Below are positions 28,513 through 35,398 of a stretch of 64,000 nt of DNA, piece by piece. Each line of letters starts with the position of its first letter. Position 1 is the stretch's first letter. The notes beneath the pieces are model-generated. The model ran no database searches and was not told the DNA's origin. It saw nothing but the letters and a program-made list of their open reading frames with translations. The translations under genes were made by a program, and so were the position numbers. The stretch covers positions 6,859,001-6,923,000 of the forward strand of contig NZ_CP034448.1 of NCBI RefSeq assembly GCF_003952465.1. The letters run 5' to 3'. The stretch comes from Mesorhizobium sp. M1B.F.Ca.ET.045.04.1.1. GTDB lineage: Bacteria; Pseudomonadota; Alphaproteobacteria; Rhizobiales; Rhizobiaceae.

Positions 28513-29108
28513 CTGAACCGCTCCACCGATTCCGGAATGTTACCGGGATCTTCCGCATCGACGCGCACGCCCTGGAAGGCCGCGATGCGGCGCGAATAGT
28601 GATCGCGCACGAACAGATGCAGCCCGCAATGGGCGCATTGGAAAGGATCGTGTGTCACGTCTTCGGTGATACCCTTGCAATGCACGCACTGCACACGGCG
28701 TGCCGTCGAGCCGCGATGTTCCGTCTGGATGGCGGAATGCGGAATGCCGGCCTCCGTGGCCTCGAACATCGCCTGTCCCACCAGCCCTTCAGTTCCCGCG
28801 AGATAGACCTGCAGGCCCATATGCGCCCCGGCCAGCACCCGCCTCAGCCGTGGAAGCGCGGCCTCATAGCTTGGCCCGACATAGAGTTGGGCTGGGGCCA
28901 GTTGCTCCAACTTGGTAACGAACTTGTCCCCGGCCCTTTTGGGAATGTATATGACGTGGGCCCTAGCGAAGAAATCGGAGGGCGCAGAGGCAGCCAAATC
29001 GAGGATTGCTTCCGCCCCTTCAGCGTCGGCGACCATCAAATGCAGCCTGCCCGGCCGTATCTCCAGCACGTCATAGACGGGACGGCTTAGAATCGAGCCT
29101 TCTAACAC
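28509..29108 (-). CDS. dmmA: Dimethylamine monooxygenase subunit DmmA
   Basis: A 199-residue protein starting at GTG 29108, with GAGGG upstream. The main domain (about 1-135) has a ferredoxin-reductase-like look (GLQVYLAGTEGLVGQAM). The C-terminal part has four cysteines in two pairs, Cys141/Cys144 and Cys158/Cys161, typical of a zinc ribbon or rubredoxin-like site. It is part of the DmmABC enzyme; its exact role in electron transfer is not settled from sequence. Confidence 0.88.
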   Translation of the reverse strand: MLEGSILSRPVYDVLEIRPGRLHLMVADAEGAEAILDLAASAPSDFFARAHVIYIPKRAGDKFVTKLEQLAPAQLYVGPSYEAALPRLRRVLAGAHMGLQVYLAGTEGLVGQAMFEATEAGIPHSAIQTEHRGSTARRVQCVHCKGITEDVTHDPFQCAHCGLHLFVRDHYSRRIAAFQGVRVDAEDPGNIPESVERFR

Positions 29109-29179
29109 TGACTTTAACCCTCGGCTCCGTTTTGGTTGGTTTGCGGGCTTGAATCCCGTCTGCGACCTCTCACCGCGAC

Positions 29180-30313
29180 CTATCCCTTGGCGGTGCGACG
29201 TTTCTTTTCCGCATCAAAGAACGGCATCGAGTGGGCGACGCAGGGAATTTCGCCGGTGGAATTCTGAACGGTCATCTTCACTCCGTCGACCGCGCAATCC
29301 ACCGGCATGCGGGCAATGCCGATATTGTGCTTGTTGAGACTGGAGTACATGCCCATCGTCACGACGCCGACCTTTTTGCCGTCCTTGAACAGCGGCGCGC
29401 CCTCCTCGGCCGGCGTCGTGCCTTCGAGCTTGACGCCGTAGATCTTGAAGCGCTCCTTGCCCTTCAGCCGATAATGTTCCTCGGCCCCGCGGAAGCCCAC
29501 CTTGCCGGGCGAGACGGTGAAGTCGAGCCCGAGTTCCCACAGCGTGTCGCCGGGACCTTCGTTCTCAAAAGGATACTTCTCCGAATTGTCGTAAGGGAAA
29601 AACAGCAGATAGCTTTCGGCCCGCAGCAGATCGAGCGTCGTGAACCGGCAGGGGATGATGCCCATGCTTGCGCCCTCCTCCAGGATCCGATCCCAGATCG
29701 CAGGAGCATCCTGACCGCGGCAGAAGATTTCGTAGCCGCGCTCGCCGGTGTAGCCAGTGCGCGAAATCGTCACCGGCAGACCGAAAAGCGAGGTTTGCAT
29801 ATGGCTGAAGTAGTTCAGGTTCCGGATGCCTTCCACATGCTTTTGCAGGTAGTCGACAGCGAGCGGCCCCTGCAGCGACAGGTCGTGGAGATTGTCATCG
29901 AAGCGGATGGCGACGTCGCGCCCGGTAGCCGCCATGGTAAGCTGTTCGTGGGCGCCGCCGGAGCCGTGCACGACCATCCAGCTGTTCGGTCCCATGCGGT
30001 AGATCACGCAGTCGTCGATGAACTTGCCGGCGTCGTTCAGCATGGTCGCGTATACTGAACGGCCGGGCATGATCTTCTCGGCGTTGCGGGTCGTGGCGCG
30101 GTCGATGATGTGGCTCGCCGCGGGGCCGTTCAAATGGACTTTCTTCAAACCGGAGACGTCCATAAGGCCGGCTTTGGTGCGGATCGCCAGATATTCGCGC
30201 TCCGGGTCGCCCGCATACTGCCAGGCGGTGCCCATGCCGCTCCAGTCTTCAAGCTTCGAACCTAGCGCGCGATGGCGATCGGCGAGCGTGGAAAATCTCC
30301 AGGAATTGGTCAT
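29180..30313 (-). CDS. dmmD: GcvT-like aminomethyltransferase of the dmm operon
   Basis: A 377-residue protein of the glycine-cleavage T-protein family. It probably captures the methyl-derived C1 unit from dimethylamine oxidation on tetrahydrofolate, limiting free formaldehyde. GDPEREYLAIRTKAGLMDVS and ISRTGYTGERGYEIF are conserved. AAAAGGGG precedes ATG 30313. It is the first gene of dmmDABC, 71 bases before dmmA. A 9-bp perfect palindrome lies 28 bases upstream of its start. Confidence 0.9.
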   Translation of the reverse strand: MTNSWRFSTLADRHRALGSKLEDWSGMGTAWQYAGDPEREYLAIRTKAGLMDVSGLKKVHLNGPAASHIIDRATTRNAEKIMPGRSVYATMLNDAGKFIDDCVIYRMGPNSWMVVHGSGGAHEQLTMAATGRDVAIRFDDNLHDLSLQGPLAVDYLQKHVEGIRNLNYFSHMQTSLFGLPVTISRTGYTGERGYEIFCRGQDAPAIWDRILEEGASMGIIPCRFTTLDLLRAESYLLFFPYDNSEKYPFENEGPGDTLWELGLDFTVSPGKVGFRGAEEHYRLKGKERFKIYGVKLEGTTPAEEGAPLFKDGKKVGVVTMGMYSSLNKHNIGIARMPVDCAVDGVKMTVQNSTGEIPCVAHSMPFFDAEKKRRTAKG

Positions 30314-30620
30314 TGCATTCCCCTTTTTTATACCAATTATTGAACCAGTTTGCGAGAACTGGTTCTTGAAATCAATACTCCCCGTTAAAATTTTTTACCT
30401 GAGAGCAAAAATGACCGATCGGACATCGCGGCAAGGAAGAACCGAAGGCCAACCGAAATGGCGAGCGAGACACTTGCGCGAAACAGACGCCGAAACGCCG
30501 AATTGGCGATCAGAATCACCCGACCGCCAGAAGGGCGCGGTCATCGGCCGTGGCTTGCGTGGCCAACCAGAACCATCGCAAATGGATGCGAACTTTCGGA
30601 TGTCGAAAGGAACGTCGCAG
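30314..30620. other. Divergent control region of dmmD and GntR gene
   Basis: About 300 bases between dmmD and the GntR-type gene, AT-rich at the dmmD side. It contains the palindrome at 30342-30365. The side nearest the GntR gene is more GC-rich and shows no gene. Confidence 0.5.
30342..30365. promoter_or_regulatory. Palindromic operator upstream of dmmD
   Basis: GAACCAGTT, spacer TGCGAG, AACTGGTTC: a perfect 9-bp inverted repeat. Half-sites of the same type (AACTGGTT, GAACCA) recur over the tmm promoter at 32743-32785. The TGG/CCA core fits FadR-like GntR regulators, and a GntR gene starts at 30621. Confidence 0.65.
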
Positions 30621-31340
30621 ATGTCATCGAAACATGAGGCTGCCTTGGCACTGATCGCGGACCATTCAATCACCGCCACGGTTCGTGTCGTGGTGGACAC
30701 GCTGCTGGCGCGAATAAGCTCTCAGCAATACACCACTGACGAGCGACTGCCCTCGGAGCGGACATTGGCCAGTGAACTTGGCGTCGCCCGCAACACGGTT
30801 CGCGAAGCGCTGGACATACTCGAGAAGCATGGCTTCATACGCCGGCGTGCCGGGAGCGGCAGCTTCGTGAAGGGTCAGGCAGCCCCGGATGACGCGACCG
30901 GCGGTATTGCTGCCGAGACAAGCCCGCTCGACCTCCTGGTGATGCGCGGAATAATCGAACCCGACATGATGAGGCTCGCCATCATCAACATGTCGCCGCG
31001 CGCCATTGAGGGACTGAGCGAGACCTTGTCCGCCATGGAAGCGGTTCAAACCGAAGCGGCGGAGTTCGCCCGGCTCGAGGACGAATTCCACCGCCAGGTA
31101 GCCCGCGGCGCGGGAAATCCGCTGCTGACGTCATGCTACGATCTGTTGCTCCAGGCTCGCCGCCAGAGCTTCCGCGCCGCCCTCAACCGGCGGCATCTGA
31201 CACCCAGGCGAATACAGGACTACCAGCGCCGCTACAACACGCTGCTCAACGCGATCATCGCCCGCGATATCGAGAGTGCGGTCGAATTCACCAAGCTGCT
31301 ATTGATTGAGGAACAAAAGCTGCTTCTGCAGGAAGACTGA
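30621..31340 (+). CDS. GntR-family (FadR-like, FCD) regulator
   Basis: A 239-residue regulator. The winged helix spans about 17-80 (LPSERTLASELGVARNTVRE). An all-helical FCD ligand domain covers about 100-235, with the conserved EPDMMRLA and DEFHRQVARGAGNP. FCD domains usually bind small organic acids or metal. ATG 30621 with AAAGGAA upstream is chosen over earlier in-frame starts. It lies between dmmDABC and tmm, and matching palindromes occur in front of both, so it likely controls secondary and tertiary amine oxidation. Confidence 0.9.
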   Translation: MSSKHEAALALIADHSITATVRVVVDTLLARISSQQYTTDERLPSERTLASELGVARNTVREALDILEKHGFIRRRAGSGSFVKGQAAPDDATGGIAAETSPLDLLVMRGIIEPDMMRLAIINMSPRAIEGLSETLSAMEAVQTEAAEFARLEDEFHRQVARGAGNPLLTSCYDLLLQARRQSFRAALNRRHLTPRRIQDYQRRYNTLLNAIIARDIESAVEFTKLLLIEEQKLLLQED

Positions 31341-31347
31341 GCCTCGG

Positions 31348-32643
31348 TCAGTCCAATTCGGCAGCGATGCGCAGCTCTCCGGAGGCACTGGAATGACGCT
31401 GATCCCACATCAGCCCAAGCGCGCGCATTTCGTCGCGCAACCGGGCGCCGTGCCTCTGCAGCCAAGCCGGGACCGATCCAAAGGCTACAATACGCGCCTG
31501 GCCATTCGTAATGCGTACGACCGGCCAGTCGCCGATCAGGGCATTGTCATTCCCGAATAGCTCCGAGCCCGCCCATTGCGCCATCCCGAACGCATGTTCG
31601 CCGAGCCCGCCATGCTTCATCGCTGCGAGAACGGAGACAGGCGCTGCCGTTCCAGCTTTCTCGACCGCCGCATGCCAAAGGTCGAGCGTGGCAACGTATT
31701 CCCAGGAAACCGCGCTCCAGCTGTCCGGGAAACGCCGGTTGTATTCCGCGAAGAACTCGGCTGGACGATTGAAGAAGAAGGCCTTGTCGCGAAGCTCCGG
31801 ATCGTCGAAATCCGGGAACTGGAACAGAAAGCCCTCCATGAAATCGATCGATGTCCGGTCGACAAGCCGCCGATAATAGTCGGCAGTACAAGAAATGATC
31901 TGCCCCCGGAATCCCGACCGGAAAGCAGCCTCGGTCAGCGCGTGAACCATTGGCTCATAGCTCGTGCACCAACACAAAATGTCGGGATTGCCGGCCAGCA
32001 TTGCGCGCAGGATTTCGTCGGCGTTCGTGGCCTCCGGCGCGTAGCGTATCTCGCCCACCGACGCGATCCCCTCGGCCGCAAAGGCGGCGCGATAGGTAGC
32101 CAGCGAAGGCAGGCCCAGCGCATCCGTCTGGCTGCACATCGCAACGCGGCGCAGGTCGGGGCGGTTGCGTCCAAGCCATTCGACTGCCGTGACGTTGTAG
32201 AGGGGGTGGATCTCGCTGGGCGCGATCAGGTACGGCGTGTCGGGCGAAAGATCGCTCGGCAGCAGCGTCGAGGTCAGGATCTTGCGCGACATGAGATAGT
32301 TCTGGACCGGACGAAACGTGTCGCCTCCGTGCATCATCAGCAGCCCTACCCCGTGATCCTGCACGAGGCGCCGAGCCCCTACCGCTGCCCGATCGGGTTC
32401 ATAGCCGCAGTCCTCGGCCAATAGTTGGACGTTGTGCCGCGTCCCGCCGATGAGCATTCCGCCAGTGCGATTGATCCAGTCCACCCAGATGCGGCAGCCG
32501 TTCAGTCCCGGCAGCCCCCAAGAGCTGACAGGCCCGCTGAGCGGCCCGAGAAAGCCTACTTTGACTACTCGTTGTGCGCCGACGCCCAGCCGTTTGACCT
32601 GGGCGTTCACTGCAAGTCGTTGCACTAGGCTGGCGGCGTTCAT
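31348..32643 (-). CDS. Periplasmic-binding-protein homologue lacking a signal peptide
   Basis: A 431-residue protein of the LivK/AmiC type I binding-protein fold (VVKVGFLGPLSGPVSSWGLP near residues 27-46, then LLAEDCGYEPDRAA). The N-terminus MNAASLVQRLAVNAQVKRLG has no hydrophobic core or cleavage site, and no transporter genes are next to it. It may be a cytoplasmic ligand sensor, in the manner of AmiC, or an exported protein whose start was missed. It is convergent with the GntR gene (stops 8 bases apart) and divergent from tmm. Confidence 0.8.
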   Translation of the reverse strand: MNAASLVQRLAVNAQVKRLGVGAQRVVKVGFLGPLSGPVSSWGLPGLNGCRIWVDWINRTGGMLIGGTRHNVQLLAEDCGYEPDRAAVGARRLVQDHGVGLLMMHGGDTFRPVQNYLMSRKILTSTLLPSDLSPDTPYLIAPSEIHPLYNVTAVEWLGRNRPDLRRVAMCSQTDALGLPSLATYRAAFAAEGIASVGEIRYAPEATNADEILRAMLAGNPDILCWCTSYEPMVHALTEAAFRSGFRGQIISCTADYYRRLVDRTSIDFMEGFLFQFPDFDDPELRDKAFFFNRPAEFFAEYNRRFPDSWSAVSWEYVATLDLWHAAVEKAGTAAPVSVLAAMKHGGLGEHAFGMAQWAGSELFGNDNALIGDWPVVRITNGQARIVAFGSVPAWLQRHGARLRDEMRALGLMWDQRHSSASGELRIAAELD

Positions 32644-32697
32644 GGGCGCTCCTCACCGACCGTTCATAGACCGAGGCCAATTCCGGTGCAAATTCAT

Positions 32698-32712
32698 TTT
32701 CCTTCCATGAAT
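32698..32712. promoter_or_regulatory. Candidate XRE-cupin operator near tmm
   Basis: TTTCCT-tcc-ATGAAT, preceded by AAATTCAT, lies 55 bases before the binding-protein homologue and just upstream of the tmm -35 box. The second half is weak. Confidence 0.4.
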
Positions 32713-32717
32713 ATTAG

Positions 32718-32746
32718 TTGACAAGTTTGCCGTTTCGATCATAACT
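32718..32746 (+). promoter_or_regulatory. Candidate tmm promoter
   Basis: TTGACA at 32718-32723, a 17-base spacer, then ATAACT at 32741-32746. The -35 box is perfect and the -10 box is fair. The GntR-like half-sites begin at 32743, over the -10 region, the position expected of a repressor site. Confidence 0.55.
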
Positions 32747-32785
32747 GGTTTGAACCAAAAGAACCAATCCAGCAAAAACCGGTTC
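32743..32785. promoter_or_regulatory. Candidate GntR operators over tmm promoter
   Basis: AACTGGTTTGAACCA at 32743-32757, then GAACCA at 32761-32766 and AACCGGTTC at 32777-32785. The half-sites match the perfect palindrome in front of dmmD. Several closely packed half-sites suggest cooperative binding. Confidence 0.55.
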
Positions 32786-32802
32786 AGACCAATGGGAGAA
32801 TC

Positions 32803-34149
32803 ATGATGAAGAAACGGATTGCCGTCATCGGTGCCGGCCCGTCCGGCTTGGCTCAGTTGCGCGCCTTTGCGTCCGCGGCGCAGAAAGGTGCCGAGATTCC
32901 CGAAATCGTCTGCTTCGAAAAGCAGAGGAATTGGGGAGGGTTGTGGAACTACACCTGGCGCACGGGCCTGGACGAATTTGGCGAGCCGGTGCATGGCTCG
33001 ATGTATCGCTATCTCTGGTCCAACGGCCCGAAGGAGGGCCTCGAGTTCGCCGACTACTCCTTCGAGGAGCACTTCGGCAAGCAGATTGCCTCCTATCCGC
33101 CCCGGGCCGTGTTGTTTGACTACATCGAAGGGCGCGTGACGAAGGCTGGCGTCCGCCCGTGGATCCGTTTTTCTACGGTTGTCAGGTATGTGACCTGGAG
33201 CGCTGAGACCCGCAAGTTCACCGTGCGTGTGCACGATCTTCCCAATGACCGATCCTACTCGGAAGAGTTCGACCACGTGATCGTCGCGTCGGGGCATTTC
33301 TCGACTCCGAACGTGCCGGAATTCCCCGGATTCGAGACATTCAATGGCCGTATCCTCCATGCTCACGACTTCCGCGATGCACGAGAATTTGTCGGTCAGG
33401 ACATACTGATCATCGGAACCAGCTACTCCGCCGAGGATATCGGTTCCCAGTGCTGGAAGTACGGTTGCAAGTCCGTCACGGTCAGCCACCGGACGGAGGC
33501 CATGGGCTTCAAATGGCCGGCCAACTGGAAAGAGGTGCCCCTGCTGACCAAGGTCGAAGGTAACGTCGCAACCTTCAAGGATGGCTCGACGGCGACCGTC
33601 AACGCGATCATCCTGTGTACCGGCTACAAGCACCATTTCCCGTTCATGTCGGACGAATTGCGGCTGCGCACCGCGAACAGGTTGGCCACGGCTGACCTCT
33701 ACAAGGGTGTCGTCTACGTCCACAATCCGGCGCTGTTTTATCTCGGCATGCAGGACCAGTGGTATACCTTCAATATGTTCGATGCGCAGGCCTGGTGGGC
33801 GCGCGACGTTATCCTCGGCAGGATCAAGCTGCCTGCATCCAAGGACGAGCTGATTGCCGACGTCGAGAAGCGGGTGGCGGCCGAGGATGCGGGAGAGGAC
33901 AGCTATGACGCGATCCGCTACCAGGGCAGCTATATCAAGGAGCTGATCGCCGAGACCGACTATCCAAGCTTTGATGTCGACGGCGCCGACGAAGCTTTCT
34001 TCCAATGGAAGAAGCATAAGGCCAAGGACATCATGGGCTTCCGCAACAACAGCTACAAATCGGTCATGACCGGTACCATGGCGCCGCAGCATCACACGCC
34101 GTGGAAAGACGCGCTGGACGACACAATGCAGAGTTATCTGCGCAACTGA
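32803..34149 (+). CDS. tmm: Trimethylamine monooxygenase
   Basis: A 448-residue bacterial flavin monooxygenase that oxidises trimethylamine to trimethylamine N-oxide with NADPH and O2. The FAD site GAGPSG is at 10-15, the FMO motif F-NG-x3-H-x3-F at 180-190, and the second Rossmann motif GTSYSA at 205-210. EKQRNWGGLWNYTWRTG and the C-terminal NNSYKSVMTGTMAPQHHTPW are close to known Tmm proteins. GGGAGA precedes the tandem ATG codons at 32803/32806. The following tdm and the dmm and mgs/mgd operons support the assignment. Confidence 0.95.
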   Translation: MMKKRIAVIGAGPSGLAQLRAFASAAQKGAEIPEIVCFEKQRNWGGLWNYTWRTGLDEFGEPVHGSMYRYLWSNGPKEGLEFADYSFEEHFGKQIASYPPRAVLFDYIEGRVTKAGVRPWIRFSTVVRYVTWSAETRKFTVRVHDLPNDRSYSEEFDHVIVASGHFSTPNVPEFPGFETFNGRILHAHDFRDAREFVGQDILIIGTSYSAEDIGSQCWKYGCKSVTVSHRTEAMGFKWPANWKEVPLLTKVEGNVATFKDGSTATVNAIILCTGYKHHFPFMSDELRLRTANRLATADLYKGVVYVHNPALFYLGMQDQWYTFNMFDAQAWWARDVILGRIKLPASKDELIADVEKRVAAEDAGEDSYDAIRYQGSYIKELIAETDYPSFDVDGADEAFFQWKKHKAKDIMGFRNNSYKSVMTGTMAPQHHTPWKDALDDTMQSYLRN

Positions 34150-34289
34150 GCTTCGTTGCCCAGCGACTTTTCCAGAAGCCCTGCGGACCGTTCACTTCCC
34201 CTTGCCGCGTTGGGAGCAGTTCCGGGCAGATGACGAGACGGGCCCTGGTCAGCACACGCTGAGTAGGGCAAAAATAAGGAGGAGCCGGG

Positions 34290-35357
34290 ATGCTGACTAC
34301 ACAGACCGCACATAGGTCGTTCAGTTTCTACCTCTTGCCTGGCTTCTCGCTTCAGGCGTTCTCTTGCGCGGTCGAAGTGCTGCGGTTAGCCAACGAAGCA
34401 ATCGGGAAAACCGTCTACAGCTGGCAAGTCATATCTGAAGACGGGCAACCCGTGATGTCGAGTTGCCGAATGACCGTCGGCATCGACTCCACGTTGAGAG
34501 CTGAACGCGAGAGAACCCAAAAGTCAAACTCAACGTCAGCCGCGGTGATTTGCGGCGGCAGCGGCATCCCCCGCCCAAATAGGCAGCTCGATGCCTGGCT
34601 AAGGGAATGCCGCATGCGCCGTATTCCAGTCGTTTGCATCGGCAGTGGCACCGTCGTTGTCGCGCGGGCTGGATTGGCGGACGGGCGTCGGTGCGCCGTT
34701 CACTGGGAGCAGCTTCCTTTATTTTGCGAGCAGTTTCCGGGGATAGAGTCCACCCAGACGGCCTTTGAACATGATGGAGATCTGCATACCTGTTCGGGTG
34801 GGGATGCACCTTTCGACATGTTCCTGAACTTGGTGGAACGCGACCATGGCTCAGTCGTCGTCAACCGCGTCTGCGAAAAAGCCATCGCGTACCGAATGCG
34901 TTCAGCCGGGGAGCGACAGCGCCTGCCCCTCCATTCTCGTGTCAAGCTCAACCACAAGGCAGTGATGAAGGTCATTGGCCTGATGGAGGAAAGCTTGGAC
35001 GATCCTATGCCGGTCGACGATCTTGTCGCGTTAAGCGGAATATCGCGCCGGCAGATCGAAAGGCTTTTCGACAGAGAGTTGGGGCGCTCACCGAACCGAT
35101 ACTACATGGAGCTGCGTCTGGAACGCGCGCAGCTGCTTCTTGTGAGCACCAACTTGCCAGTCGTGGAAGTTGCGGTGGCTTGCGGTTTTATCTCGCCGTC
35201 GCACTTTTCCAAAGTCTATCGCGAAGCCTACGGATGCGCTCCGCATCAGACACGACTGTCCGCCCGAGAGGACGGGCACGCCGACCTGATGGACCCGGCG
35301 CTGCTGGGCCTGAACTGCACAGATGTATCCCAACACAGGTTGTCGATGACCGCGTAG
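34290..35357 (+). CDS. GlxA-type AraC-family regulator
   Basis: A 355-residue protein with an N-terminal DJ-1/PfpI-like domain (about 10-205, including VVCIGSGTVVVARAGLADG) and a C-terminal AraC double helix-turn-helix (about 225-325, ISRRQIERLFDRELGRSPNRYY and VEVAVACGFISPSHFSKVYRE). GlxA-type regulators activate choline, carnitine and glycine-betaine catabolism in other bacteria. Here the gene lies 41 bases before tdm on the same strand, so it is probably a quaternary or tertiary amine regulator. AAGGAGGAG precedes ATG 34290. Confidence 0.92.
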   Translation: MLTTQTAHRSFSFYLLPGFSLQAFSCAVEVLRLANEAIGKTVYSWQVISEDGQPVMSSCRMTVGIDSTLRAERERTQKSNSTSAAVICGGSGIPRPNRQLDAWLRECRMRRIPVVCIGSGTVVVARAGLADGRRCAVHWEQLPLFCEQFPGIESTQTAFEHDGDLHTCSGGDAPFDMFLNLVERDHGSVVVNRVCEKAIAYRMRSAGERQRLPLHSRVKLNHKAVMKVIGLMEESLDDPMPVDDLVALSGISRRQIERLFDRELGRSPNRYYMELRLERAQLLLVSTNLPVVEVAVACGFISPSHFSKVYREAYGCAPHQTRLSAREDGHADLMDPALLGLNCTDVSQHRLSMTA

Positions 35358-35398
35358 CCGACGAAGCAGCTGAGCCCCAGCTCAGCGAGGAGGAAACG

